In this document: one piece after another, positions 1-8,593 of the stretch | Position numbering within the stretch: position 1 is the first letter of the stretch | How the letters are laid out: each line of letters opens with the position of its first letter | Assembly: GCF_040372805.1 (NCBI RefSeq) | Contig: NZ_BAABWJ010000013.1 | Location: 22,092 to 86,091 of the forward strand | DNA from: Pseudoteredinibacter isoporae_A | Lineage (GTDB): Bacteria > Pseudomonadota > Gammaproteobacteria > Pseudomonadales > Cellvibrionaceae | Reading direction: 5' to 3' | Length of the DNA: 64,000 bases | Program-made: the position numbers and the translations under genes | Notes under the pieces: generated by a model | What the model was told of the DNA's origin: nothing | Databases searched by the model: none | Seen by the model: only the letters and a program-made list of their open reading frames with translations

Positions 1-648
1 CTCGGTAAAAATAGTGGCGGGCTGGCCAGTGGCGCAGTGGCCGGTGGTCTCGCCGGTTATTTACTGGGTTCGAAGAAAGGTCGGAAAATGGCCAAGAAAG
101 CTGCCAAGTATGGTGGTATGGCATTAGTTGCCGGTTTGGCTTACAAGGCTTACAACAACTGGCAAACGCAAAAGCAGGCACCAGCGGGGGGGCATCCTCA
201 GGCGGCCCCCCAAGCCGCCCAAGCCACTGAAGAGGTGCCGGCTTTACCTCAAAACTCTCCCTTTGCTTTGCCTGATCAAAGTCAGGGCCAGCAGGATTTC
301 TCAGCGATGTTGATCAGTGCCATGATTGCTGCCGCGAAAGCGGACGGGCAGATTGACGGTGCAGAGCATCAGGCGATTTTTGCCAAGATTGACGAACTGG
401 GTTTGGATATCGAAGCCAAGGCGTTTGTGTTGGATCAGTTGAACAAACCTCTCGACATAGACAGTCTGGTGGCCTCGGCGTCAAATAAGGAACAAGCCGT
501 GGAATTGTATCTGGCTTCTCTGATGGCCATTGATGTAGATACTGCCGCTGAGCAGGCCTATATGAATATGTTGGCGGCACGCTTGCAGTTGGAACCGGAA
601 CTGGTGGCTCAAATTCACCAGGCGGTTGCGCAGGCTGAAACGGAATAG
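1..648 (+). CDS. DUF533/YebE-like inner-membrane protein, 5' end missing
   Basis: The frame is open from base 1 without a start codon, and family members begin with a longer Gly-rich leader, so the gene starts before the window. The visible part has a Gly/Ala-rich segment followed by the basic signature LLGSKKGRK and a hydrophobic stretch (GGMALVAGLAYKAYNNWQ). A Gln/Pro-rich linker then leads to a C-terminal alpha-helical TerB-like domain of about 120 residues (from DFSAMLISAMIAAAKADGQID), including an acidic DGQIDGAEH loop. This order is that of the DUF533 family (E. coli YebE), whose members are membrane-associated and of unknown biochemical role. The GTG at 37 lies inside the conserved Gly-rich leader and is unlikely to be the real start. 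Confidence 0.8.
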   Translation, partial: LGKNSGGLASGAVAGGLAGYLLGSKKGRKMAKKAAKYGGMALVAGLAYKAYNNWQTQKQAPAGGHPQAAPQAAQATEEVPALPQNSPFALPDQSQGQQDFSAMLISAMIAAAKADGQIDGAEHQAIFAKIDELGLDIEAKAFVLDQLNKPLDIDSLVASASNKEQAVELYLASLMAIDVDTAAEQAYMNMLAARLQLEPELVAQIHQAVAQAETE

Positions 649-754
649 TCGCTACAAGATGATCCTCGGGACTCGGATCAATAGCCTGTTCGTGTCCCGA
701 AACCCTCCCTGATTTCCCCTGTTTCAATTCCAGCCAGGCAATAAGCCCAGGCTT

Positions 755-1660
755 TTGTCCTCTGAAAAGCTGGGTTACACTGCGGCCTTTTATGTGAGCG
801 GCAGACTGGTGTTGGGATCTCTTTGGCAAACCCTAAAAGACGCATTCTTGCATTTCTTAAAGCTTAAATCCCCAAAGCCGCATATTCAGTGGCAAACGGA
901 ATGGCAAGCGTTCCTGCACGATCACGTAGAATTTTACCGCCAATTAAGCGAGGAAGATCGCCAGCGGTTTGAGCAGAGAGCCTTGTTGTTCATGCACACC
1001 ACCGAGGTCTTTAATGGAGATGAGCCAGCCAGCTTTGAAGATCGCTTGTTAGTCGCTGCCAGTGCCATTATTCCTGTGTGGTCTTTTCCCCAGTGGCATT
1101 ACTTCAATTTGAAAACGGTTTATCTATTGCCGGCGGCTTTCAATGATGATTTTCAGTGTGGGCAGAAGGATTCTTTGTATACCGGTATGGTGGGTACAGG
1201 CCCCATGGCAGGAAAAATGGCCTTGAGTCGACCGGCACTTTATCAGGGGTTTAGAAACCCGAATGACAAACGCAATGTCGGCATTCACGAGTTTGTCCAC
1301 TTGATTGATATGGCCGATGGCGATATGGATGGTTTTCCTGAGCGTTTGCAGCCCTATCGGTTTGCCATTCCCTGGTTTGAGCTTGCAGAAAAGAAAATGA
1401 AGGCCATCGAAAAAGGGCGCAGTAATATCGACCCCTATGGCGCTAGCAATAAGCTGGAATTTTTCTGCGTGGCTTCCGAGTACTTTTTCGAGCGTCCGCA
1501 AATGTTGGCGAAAAAGCACCCGAAGTTATACGAAGCACTGGAAGAGATTTATCAGCAAGATCGAGCCGCGATTGTAGCGGACATCAAAAAGCGAGAAAAA
1601 GAACTGTGCCCCTGTGGCAGTGGCAAACCTTATCGGGAATGTTGTTTGCCACGGGATTGA
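755..1660 (+). CDS. MtfA-like zinc peptidase with C-terminal SEC-C motif
   Basis: A predicted M90-type zinc metallopeptidase of the MtfA (DgsA anti-repressor) family. The metal-binding HEFVH motif is at about residues 178-182 and a downstream glutamate lies in the segment KLEFFCVASEYFFE. In E. coli MtfA binds the glucose repressor Mlc and has aminopeptidase activity; whether this protein does either is inference. Unlike E. coli MtfA, it ends in a SEC-C zinc motif (CPCGSGKPYRECC, about residues 285-297), the element that contacts ribosomes or SecB in SecA. The start is uncertain: the open frame begins at TTG 755, with only AGG a few bases before it, and GTG 794 or 809 are alternatives. It stands alone between a YebE-like gene and a methyltransferase. 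Confidence 0.75.
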   Translation: MSSEKLGYTAAFYVSGRLVLGSLWQTLKDAFLHFLKLKSPKPHIQWQTEWQAFLHDHVEFYRQLSEEDRQRFEQRALLFMHTTEVFNGDEPASFEDRLLVAASAIIPVWSFPQWHYFNLKTVYLLPAAFNDDFQCGQKDSLYTGMVGTGPMAGKMALSRPALYQGFRNPNDKRNVGIHEFVHLIDMADGDMDGFPERLQPYRFAIPWFELAEKKMKAIEKGRSNIDPYGASNKLEFFCVASEYFFERPQMLAKKHPKLYEALEEIYQQDRAAIVADIKKREKELCPCGSGKPYRECCLPRD

Positions 1661-1716
1661 CATGTGTATGTGCAAAATAATAATAACTGACGTGAATCGT
1701 ATTGTAGGGAACCGAC

Positions 1717-2370
1717 GTGCATTGCCCTTTATGTAATCAAAGCCGAATTGCTGATTTTCACAAGGATAAGCGCCGCCAATACCTGCGGTGTGAGAGTTGC
1801 GAGCTGGTTTTTGTCCCGGAGAATGAAATACTCAGTCCCGCGTTGGAGAAAGCCGAATACGATAAGCACCAAAATCAGGTCGATGACGAGGGGTATCGAG
1901 GTTTTTTGAATCGCTGCCTGGCGCCTCTACTCAAACATATTGGATCCCAAAGCAGCAAGGCAATTGGAGAGATAAGGGGCCTGGATTTTGGTTGTGGCCC
2001 CGGGCCGGCGCTTTCTCATATGGCTGCCGAGCAGGGGTATCGTGTGGCGAACTACGATCCGTTTTACGCTCATCAACCAGAGCTGCTGAAATCCCAATAT
2101 GACTTTATCACCATGACTGAGGTGATCGAGCATATTCGACACCCCCGTTTGGTGTTGGATTTACTGGACCGCTTACTCGACAACGCCGCAACCCTGGCGG
2201 TCATGACTAAGCGCCGGAGGGATCCAGAACAGTTTGCCTCCTGGCACTATAAAAACGACCCCACTCATATTCGCTTTTACCACCTTAAGAGCTTTGAGTT
2301 TATTGCTCAACACTATGGCTGGCAGCTGACCATTGCTGACAATGATGTGGTGTTATTCAGCAAACCTTGA
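1717..2370 (+). CDS. Class I SAM-dependent methyltransferase with N-terminal zinc ribbon
   Basis: 217 residues. An N-terminal Cys4 ribbon (C3-x2-C6 and C25-x2-C28) precedes a Rossmann methyltransferase domain with SAM motif I LDFGCGPGP (about residues 89-97) and a post-motif segment TMTEVIEHI typical of the Methyltransf_23 group. The substrate cannot be told from sequence; members of this two-part family are usually annotated only as class I methyltransferases. Translation starts at GTG 1717, preceded by GGGA. The next gene begins after a 185-bp regulatory gap, so this is probably the last gene of its unit. Confidence 0.8.
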   Translation: MHCPLCNQSRIADFHKDKRRQYLRCESCELVFVPENEILSPALEKAEYDKHQNQVDDEGYRGFLNRCLAPLLKHIGSQSSKAIGEIRGLDFGCGPGPALSHMAAEQGYRVANYDPFYAHQPELLKSQYDFITMTEVIEHIRHPRLVLDLLDRLLDNAATLAVMTKRRRDPEQFASWHYKNDPTHIRFYHLKSFEFIAQHYGWQLTIADNDVVLFSKP

Positions 2371-2388
2371 ATGCCTTATTTCCCTCGA

Positions 2389-2448
2389 GTGTCCGCGGAC
2401 ACTTTCCCTGCTGAGCCGGACAGCGAACGGACAGTGTTCGGCGGACAG
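2389..2448 (+). promoter_or_regulatory. Candidate enhancer (UAS) for the sigma-54 activator
   Basis: A perfect 14-bp palindrome GTGTCCGCGGACAC occupies 2389-2402. Downstream, GGACAG occurs three times in direct orientation (2418-2423, 2429-2434, 2443-2448), and the second copy sits between CGAAC (2424-2428) and GTTCG (2436-2440), an inverted repeat. The cluster lies 50-110 bp upstream of a -24/-12 promoter, the usual place for an NtrC-type activator, and the operon ends with a gene for such an activator. Binding by that regulator is inferred. Confidence 0.6.
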
Positions 2449-2498
2449 TTTTCACGTTAATAATATAAATATCCAATAAAAACAACAGCTTAAAATGT

Positions 2499-2514
2499 TG
2501 GCACGGTCCTTGTA
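2499..2514 (+). promoter_or_regulatory. Sigma-54 (-24/-12) promoter
   Basis: TGGCACGGTCCTTGTA matches the RpoN consensus TGGCACG-N4-TTGC with one change (GT instead of GC at -12). GG is at 2500-2501 and the -12 GT at 2512-2513, with the required 10 bases between. Transcription would start near 2525, giving a leader of about 30 nt before the ATG at 2556. Confidence 0.8.
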
Positions 2515-2555
2515 GTAAGTCCTGTCATAGTGATTACACAGTGATAGGTTGTTGC

Positions 2556-3806
2556 ATGATTCGAGATACTTCCGGGCAGGATCGAGTGATCAAGCCCAAG
2601 AAAAAATGGGCCAGTAAAGTGGGTGTGGCATCGGTGAGCACAGTATTACTGGCTGGGCTTTGGGTGTGGGCGCCATGGCAGGCAGAGGCTTCGCTTTCGG
2701 CCAGTGGTCTGCGCTTTGCTGAAGCCCGTAAAGGCTTGTTTGAGCGTGCGGTCAACGCTACTGGGCGTGTTGTCGCCAGCCATTCCCCAGCTATGTACAG
2801 CGCTGCTACAGGCCGAGCTCAGTTATTGAAAAAGCCTGGCGACACGGTTGAGGAAGGCGAGGTGGTTGCGCTCATCGCCAGCCCAAGCCTGGATAACCAA
2901 CTGAAGCAGGAAGAGAACCGACTGGAAAGTGCGCAGCTCGATTTGCAGCGCATGGGTCTGGAAGTGCAACAGCGTAAATTGGCGCTTCATAAAACCCTCG
3001 ACGTCAGCCGGGTGAATCATCGCGCCGCCAAGCGTGAACTGAAGCGCGCCGAAGCTTCATTTAATATCAAAGTGGTTTCCGAATTCGACTACGCCAAAGC
3101 TCAAGATGACTTGCACAAAGCTGAGCTGGATCTCAAGAACGCCGAGCGCGAAGCCAAAATCAACTCAGACATGATCGACTTTGAGTTAAAGGCCAGCAAA
3201 ATCTCCGTTGCCAAACAGCAATTGGTGGTAGATGAATTACGCCGCAAGCAGGAGCAGCTTACCTTACGCTCGCCAGTCGCCGGGATGATTGGTAACTGGC
3301 TTGTTCAACAGGATAGCCAGGTATCGGAGCATCAGGCCTTGTTGACGGTGGTTGATCTCAGTGCCTATGAGGCCGAGCTCGATATCCCACAAACCTTTGC
3401 GGACGATTTAGCCCCGCAGATGACGGTCGAAATTACGGTTGCCGGCAAAGTCTATCAGGCTGAACTGCGCTCGGTGTCGCCGGAAGTACAGAACAACCAT
3501 GTAAAAGCCCGAGTTGTTTTCCTTGAGCAAAATTCTCAAGGTCTTCGCCAGAATCAACACCTGAGTGCGCGCATCAGCCTGGCCCGTAAAGAGAACACCT
3601 TATTTCTGCCACGGGGTGCGTACCTCGAAGCAGCGAATGCAGTGTTCAAGGTAGAAGATGGTTTGGCGACGAAAGTACCTGTCCGCTTCGGAGCTCGCAG
3701 TATTGATCAGGTGGAAGTGCTCTCCGGCTTGAATGAAGGGGATCGCATCATCAGCTCTGCAGTAGAAGAATTTCTGGATCACGATACTGTTTATATCAAC
3801 GATTAG
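2556..3806 (+). CDS. HlyD/MacA-family periplasmic adaptor (membrane fusion protein)
   Basis: Predicted periplasmic adaptor of a tripartite ABC efflux pump. After a short basic N-terminus there is one membrane anchor (VGVASVSTVLLAGLWVWAPW), a lipoyl/barrel half (with KKPGDTVEEGEVVALIASPS), a long charged coiled-coil hairpin over the central third (about residues 115-230), the returning barrel half (LTLRSPVAGMIGNW) and beta-barrel and membrane-proximal domains. ATG 2556 fits better than GTG 2541 because AGG lies 7 bases upstream and the anchor then sits near the N-terminus. It is the first gene of the sigma-54 operon; ATPase and two permeases follow. No outer-membrane channel gene is present here. 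The substrate is unknown; antimicrobial peptides, lipids or lipoproteins are possible. Confidence 0.85.
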   Translation: MIRDTSGQDRVIKPKKKWASKVGVASVSTVLLAGLWVWAPWQAEASLSASGLRFAEARKGLFERAVNATGRVVASHSPAMYSAATGRAQLLKKPGDTVEEGEVVALIASPSLDNQLKQEENRLESAQLDLQRMGLEVQQRKLALHKTLDVSRVNHRAAKRELKRAEASFNIKVVSEFDYAKAQDDLHKAELDLKNAEREAKINSDMIDFELKASKISVAKQQLVVDELRRKQEQLTLRSPVAGMIGNWLVQQDSQVSEHQALLTVVDLSAYEAELDIPQTFADDLAPQMTVEITVAGKVYQAELRSVSPEVQNNHVKARVVFLEQNSQGLRQNQHLSARISLARKENTLFLPRGAYLEAANAVFKVEDGLATKVPVRFGARSIDQVEVLSGLNEGDRIISSAVEEFLDHDTVYIND

Positions 3807-3875
3807 ATTGTTTATACCACGACGTTTGAATTAAAAATTTATACATCTACAAGTAAAGAATAAAAGGGAAGACTC

Positions 3876-4562
3876 ATGTTAAGAATGAACAAAATTTCAA
3901 AAGTTTTCAGCACTGATTTGATCGAGACTCACGCTTTGCGAGAGTTTGACTTGAGTGTGGCCGAAGGGGAGTTTGTAACGGTAACGGGTCCATCTGGTTC
4001 TGGTAAAACAACCTTTTTGAATATCGCGGGCTTATTGGAAACGTTTAACAGCGGTGAATACTTTTTGGACGGCGAAGACGTTGCCAGTCTGAATGACCGT
4101 CAACGCTCACAACTGCGCAATCAAAAAATCGGTTTTATTTTTCAGAGTTTTAACCTGATCCCCGATCTGGATCTGTTTGATAACGTCGATGTGCCTCTGC
4201 GCTATCGTGGTTTTTCTTCTACGGAGCGTAAGGATCGAATTAACTACGCATTAGAGCGTGTTGGTCTGGCGGCCCGTGCCAAACATTTGCCTTCCCAGTT
4301 GTCGGGCGGGCAGCAACAACGTGTTGCGATTGCCCGAGCCCTCGCCGGCGAGCCTCGCTTCCTGTTGGCGGATGAGCCAACCGGTAACCTGGATTCACTC
4401 ATGGCGCGTCAGGTGATGGAATTGCTCGAAGAAATCAATTCTGAGGGCACCACTATTGTGATGGTAACTCACGACCCGGATCTGGCTCGTCGCTCTCAGC
4501 GCAATATTCAGATCATTGATGGTCAGGTAAGCGATCAGCAAATGTTTGCTCAGGCGGTATAG
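3876..4562 (+). CDS. MacB/LolD-type ABC transporter ATPase
   Basis: 228 residues, the standard size for a LolD/MacB-type ATPase subunit. Walker A GPSGSGKT is at residues 38-45, the Q-loop Q90 in FIFQSFNLIP, the signature LSGGQQQ at 142-148, Walker B FLLADE at 162-167 and the H-loop histidine in MVTHD at about 199. It drives the mechanotransmission-type export complex formed with the two FtsX-like permeases that follow. The start ATG 3876 is preceded by AGGGAAG. The gap of 69 bp after the adaptor gene and 11 bp to the next gene indicates co-transcription. Confidence 0.92.
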   Translation: MLRMNKISKVFSTDLIETHALREFDLSVAEGEFVTVTGPSGSGKTTFLNIAGLLETFNSGEYFLDGEDVASLNDRQRSQLRNQKIGFIFQSFNLIPDLDLFDNVDVPLRYRGFSSTERKDRINYALERVGLAARAKHLPSQLSGGQQQRVAIARALAGEPRFLLADEPTGNLDSLMARQVMELLEEINSEGTTIVMVTHDPDLARRSQRNIQIIDGQVSDQQMFAQAV

Positions 4563-4573
4563 GAGAGAAGGTG

Positions 4574-5899
4574 ATGCTTGTTTATTACAGTAAATTGGCC
4601 TGGCGGCACATTCTGCAAACCCCAGTGCTGAGTTTGTTGATTGTCATGGCGATCGCTCTCGGTATTGGTGCATCCATGACCATGATCAGTTATTACAAAG
4701 CCATGGCGCACAACCCAGCTGAAGAGCGTTCCGACAGTCTATTTGCCGTGCAATTGGCGGCATACGGTAACGATATGGAAGAGTGGGGTAGGGATTCCGA
4801 TGGTCTGCCAATCCAGTTGACTCATCAGGATGTGAAAAACCTGCGTGAAGCTGAGTTGTCGTTCCCTCGCACAGGCATGTATCAGTTTATGACGGTTGTG
4901 ACGAGTCAGCGCGAAGGTGTTGCTCCCTCGAACGATTATGCCGGACGCTTTGTCGACCGAGATTTCTTCAATATGTTTGATGTGAAGTTTCTTTACGGTG
5001 AACCCTGGAGTGCCCAGGTCGACAAAGAAGGTGACAAGCACGCGGTAATATCCAAAAGCCTGAGTGAGTGGATTTTCGGTGAGGCGAACAGCGTTGGTAA
5101 AACCTTTGTCATGATCGATGGCGAAATGTTGTTCACTGTTGTTGGAGTCTACGAGGATTTCAATCCGCAGCCTGCCTATTATGATTTGTCCACAAGTTAC
5201 TTTCCGGGTGAAGGGCCGGGAGTTTTCCTGCCATATTCTTCGGTTGATACTCTGGGACGTTTTCCAATGGGGAATATCAGCGGTTGGTTCCCGGAAGAGG
5301 TTAATAGCCACGCCGACCTGATGAAGAGTGAGTACGTTTGGCAGGTATTTTGGGTGAAGCTGGACAATGAAGAACAACGCGAGCAGTACCGTGCCTTCCT
5401 GAAAGCCTATTCTGAAGAACAGAATAAGTTAGGACGTTTTCAAAACCCGAACCCCCGTGGCGACATCAAGGACGTAAAAACCTGGTTGGAGTACAACGAG
5501 GTTATTAACGAAGACAATAAAGTGATGGTGGGATTGAGCTTGTTGTTCTTGCTGGTTTGCTTGGTGAATGCAGTAGGCCTGTTGTTGGCGAAGTTCCTAC
5601 GCAAAATGAATGAGGCGGGTATTCGCCGAGCTCTGGGTGCGAGCAAACGTCAGATTTTTTCCCAGTATTTGGTTGAAGTGGGTATGTTGGGTGTTCTGGG
5701 TGGTTTATTGGGGCTGATACTGGCCGCATTTGGTTTGTGGGCCGTTCGCGAACTGTATGAAACCGATATCGCCCGTCTGGACCCCACCTTGTTTATGGGT
5801 GCCTTGGCTTTATCACTGTTTGCATCGCTGTTGACTGGCATTTTGCCTGCACTGCGGGTATGCAACAGTAACCCATCACTATTCTTGAAAGCCCAATAG
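4574..5899 (+). CDS. MacB-like ABC permease (FtsX superfamily), subunit 1
   Basis: About 441 residues with the four-helix MacB layout: one N-terminal membrane helix (residues about 18-40), a large periplasmic MacB-PCD domain, then three C-terminal helices separated by short loops, including the conserved segment RRALGASKRQIFSQYLVE of FtsX permeases. ATG 4574 is preferred over the adjacent GTG 4571 since AGGAGA at 4561-4566 is then 7 bases away. It lies 11 bp after the ATPase and 9 bp before a second permease, which suggests a heterodimeric transporter rather than the MacB homodimer. Confidence 0.88.
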   Translation: MLVYYSKLAWRHILQTPVLSLLIVMAIALGIGASMTMISYYKAMAHNPAEERSDSLFAVQLAAYGNDMEEWGRDSDGLPIQLTHQDVKNLREAELSFPRTGMYQFMTVVTSQREGVAPSNDYAGRFVDRDFFNMFDVKFLYGEPWSAQVDKEGDKHAVISKSLSEWIFGEANSVGKTFVMIDGEMLFTVVGVYEDFNPQPAYYDLSTSYFPGEGPGVFLPYSSVDTLGRFPMGNISGWFPEEVNSHADLMKSEYVWQVFWVKLDNEEQREQYRAFLKAYSEEQNKLGRFQNPNPRGDIKDVKTWLEYNEVINEDNKVMVGLSLLFLLVCLVNAVGLLLAKFLRKMNEAGIRRALGASKRQIFSQYLVEVGMLGVLGGLLGLILAAFGLWAVRELYETDIARLDPTLFMGALALSLFASLLTGILPALRVCNSNPSLFLKAQ

Positions 5900-5908
5900 G
5901 AGTTTATC

Positions 5909-7120
5909 ATGGCACTAGGACCTATTTTTAGAAGTACCTTGCGAAACCCTACTGGGGCGGTACTGATTGCCTTGCAAATTGCGTTAACCCTGGCCATTGC
6001 CAGCAACACCTTTTACATGGTGAAGCAACGTATCGATAAAATGAATCGCGATACCGGTGTGGTCAACGCGGAATTGCTAACCGCTCGGGTTTTTTACTTT
6101 GGTTCGGCGGTGGATCAGGAAGCGCAGGCGGACATCGATCGCAAAGCCTTGATGGAGATTCCCGGCGTGAAAAGCGTCAGTTATTCGAACTCGATCCCAC
6201 TGGGCGGTTCGAACAACACCAGCAGCTTGTGCTTCGAGCAGGAAGGCAGTGTGTTGGGCGACGACAATTGTCCGCACAGCCCGTCGTATTACCGCTCTGA
6301 TGTGAACTTTCATGAAACCATGGGGCTGAAATTGCTTTCTGGCCGCTGGTTAAATGACAGTGATGCCATTGAGTCAGAGAGCATTTCCTCGACGGCCAGC
6401 CGGACGATGTTGCTGAGTGATGTGTTAGCCAAGTTGTACTTCCCTGAAGGAAGTGCGGTCGGTAAGCAATTGTACTTGGGGGGGCGACCACTGACGGTTG
6501 TTGGTGTGTACGAGCGCATGTTACGCCCGGGTTCAGGAGGGACAAACCCTGATCACACAATCCTGGCAGCGGAACCACAAACGAGCGGTTATCTGTCGAT
6601 TCGAATCGAGAGTGATCGCATCGAGCAGGTGAAGGAAAAGCTGGAAGCCACCATGGTGGGCTTGAACGATCAGCGCGTGGTCAGTGTGATCCGCACTCTG
6701 GACGAAGTGGCCGAGAGGACTTATCGTCGAGATAAAGCGATGGTTGTCCTGTTGTTGGGTGTCGTGGCCTTGTTACTGGTGGTTACCGCCCTAGGTGTGG
6801 CGGGGCTGGTGAGTTTTACTGTGGCGAATCGTAAAAAGCAGATTGGTACACGCCGCGCGCTCGGTGCCAGCAAGCGAGATATTCTTGGGTATTTCATGAG
6901 CGAAAACTTTGCCATCACGGCGACGGCTTTGTTGCTGGGAGGCTTCTTGGCCTATGCCTTGAACCAATATCTGTTGCAGAGCTATCAACTGAGCCGCCTG
7001 GAGGTCGTGTATGTCTTTATCGCAGCTGGGTGTTTATTGTTCATCAGTCAGATGGCGACCTTGCTGCCGGCCCTGAGAGCCAGCCGTGTTTCTCCGGCGA
7101 TTGCGACGCGTACGGTGTAA
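5909..7120 (+). CDS. MacB-like ABC permease (FtsX superfamily), subunit 2
   Basis: 403 residues with the same topology as the preceding gene: an N-terminal helix (VLIALQIALTLAIASNTFYM), a periplasmic domain with several cysteines, and three C-terminal helices containing the FtsX signature RRALGASKRDILGYFMSE. It is probably the second half of a heterodimeric permease. The TAGGAG just before ATG 5909 overlaps the end of subunit 1, so the two are translationally close. The periplasmic domains of the two subunits have diverged more than the FtsX-like C-terminal helices. Confidence 0.87.
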   Translation: MALGPIFRSTLRNPTGAVLIALQIALTLAIASNTFYMVKQRIDKMNRDTGVVNAELLTARVFYFGSAVDQEAQADIDRKALMEIPGVKSVSYSNSIPLGGSNNTSSLCFEQEGSVLGDDNCPHSPSYYRSDVNFHETMGLKLLSGRWLNDSDAIESESISSTASRTMLLSDVLAKLYFPEGSAVGKQLYLGGRPLTVVGVYERMLRPGSGGTNPDHTILAAEPQTSGYLSIRIESDRIEQVKEKLEATMVGLNDQRVVSVIRTLDEVAERTYRRDKAMVVLLLGVVALLLVVTALGVAGLVSFTVANRKKQIGTRRALGASKRDILGYFMSENFAITATALLLGGFLAYALNQYLLQSYQLSRLEVVYVFIAAGCLLFISQMATLLPALRASRVSPAIATRTV

Positions 7121-7144
7121 CTTTTAAAGATATTATCGTCTAAT

Positions 7145-7162
7145 AGGGGTGGTAACACCCCT
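7145..7162 (+). terminator. Hairpin between permease and regulator genes
   Basis: Perfect 7-bp stem AGGGGTG/CACCCCT with a GTAA loop, followed by GATTGGC rather than a T run. It may attenuate transcription or stabilise the transporter mRNA so that regulator genes are expressed at a lower level than the transporter; the missing T tract makes full termination unlikely. Confidence 0.45.
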
Positions 7163-7190
7163 GATTGGCTCAAAAGAATAAGGAAGCCCT

Positions 7191-8546
7191 GTGATACTGA
7201 TTGTTGATGACAATCCCGCCATTGGTGAAGCACTCAGCCTCTTGCTTGAACTGAACGATTTTCAAACGGTTTTTGTGGACAGTCCAGAACAAGCCTTGGA
7301 AGCGCAACAGGCCCAGAGCTTTCAGTTGGTCATCCAGGACATGAATTTCAAAGCGGATACCAGCTCCGGTCTGGAAGGGCAGCAATTGTTTTATGATCTG
7401 CGCAGTCGCGAGCCGGATTTACCGATTATTTTGATGACCGCCTGGACCAACCTCAGTATGGCCGTTGAACTGGTAAAAGCTGGGGCCGCTGATTACATCA
7501 GCAAGCCTTGGGATGACAGTAAGCTTCTCGTAACCGTGCGCAATCTCTTGGAGATGTCTTCACTGCGTGAGGAAAACGCTCAATTACAGGCGAAGCAGGA
7601 AGCCCAGGCGCAGTGTCGTGAGCAGGTGAGCGAGCAACTGGCCTCAGCCAACCTATGCGGTGCGGTGTTTCAAAGCCCCTTGATGCAGCGTTTGATGGAT
7701 ATGGCGGTTCAGGTCGCGCCTACGGATGTGCCCGTGCTGATCACTGGGCCGAACGGCTCCGGTAAAGAAAAGATTGCTGAAGTGGTTCAAGCCAATTCCC
7801 GCCGTCAGGACAAGCCCTTTGTTAAGGTCAATGTGGGAGCTTTGTCGGCCGATCTGATGGAAGCCGAGTTGTTTGGTGCGGAAAAAGGAGCCTATACCGG
7901 AGCGGATAAGGTGCGCATTGGTCGTTTTGAATCGGCCGATGGCGGAACCCTGTTTTTGGATGAGATGGGCAACCTGTCCTTGGAAGGGCAACAGAAACTA
8001 CTGCGTGTCTTGCAATCCGGAGAGTTCGAACGCGTTGGTAGTTCCCAGACACGGAAGGTGGATGTCCGGGTGATCACGGCCACCAATGAAGATTTGCCCG
8101 CAGCGATTGCGAGAGGGGATTTCCGGGAAGATCTCTATTACCGACTCAATGTTATTGAGTTGAAGTCGCCGGCGTTGAACGAGCGCAATGAGGATATTAT
8201 TCCTCTGGTGAAACATTTTATTCATCTGGCCGAACCGAGCCGCCGACGTGAGCTTTCCGCTGCCGCAAAGGCGACTCTACAGAGCTACAGTTGGCCGGGG
8301 AATGTTCGCGAGCTGCACAATAAGGTTCAGCGGGCATTGTTATTGCAGCCGAATGATGAACTGCAACTTGAAGATTTTGATTTGGCTGACGACAACTCTG
8401 TGAGCATCAGTGCAACCGAGTTGAGTTTGGAAGATATCCAGGCCGCTTTGGACGATCACGGTGGCGTGGTCGCCCGGGCCGCACGCCAGTTAGGGATTTC
8501 CCGGCAGGCCTTGTACCGGCGTCTGGCCAAAGCGGATAATGACTAA
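7191..8546 (+). CDS. NtrC-family sigma-54-dependent response regulator
   Basis: 451 residues in the NtrC order. The receiver domain (1-120) has phosphoacceptor D50 in VIQDMNF and K105 in ISKPW. A coiled linker follows, then the AAA+ domain with Walker A GPNGSGK (186-192), the sigma-54-contacting loop GAYTGA (233-238, the usual GAFTGA with F to Y) and Walker B GTLFLDE (252-258). A SWPGNVREL segment (367-375) leads to a C-terminal Fis-type helix-turn-helix (about 417-446). It is expected to activate the -24/-12 promoter at 2499 from the sites at 2389-2448. Start GTG 7191 has AAGGAAG upstream. The cognate kinase follows directly. Confidence 0.93.
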   Translation: MILIVDDNPAIGEALSLLLELNDFQTVFVDSPEQALEAQQAQSFQLVIQDMNFKADTSSGLEGQQLFYDLRSREPDLPIILMTAWTNLSMAVELVKAGAADYISKPWDDSKLLVTVRNLLEMSSLREENAQLQAKQEAQAQCREQVSEQLASANLCGAVFQSPLMQRLMDMAVQVAPTDVPVLITGPNGSGKEKIAEVVQANSRRQDKPFVKVNVGALSADLMEAELFGAEKGAYTGADKVRIGRFESADGGTLFLDEMGNLSLEGQQKLLRVLQSGEFERVGSSQTRKVDVRVITATNEDLPAAIARGDFREDLYYRLNVIELKSPALNERNEDIIPLVKHFIHLAEPSRRRELSAAAKATLQSYSWPGNVRELHNKVQRALLLQPNDELQLEDFDLADDNSVSISATELSLEDIQAALDDHGGVVARAARQLGISRQALYRRLAKADND

Positions 8547-8593
8547 GCTAATCAACAGCTCCCCAGAACTGATCACGAGACAGATAACATAAT

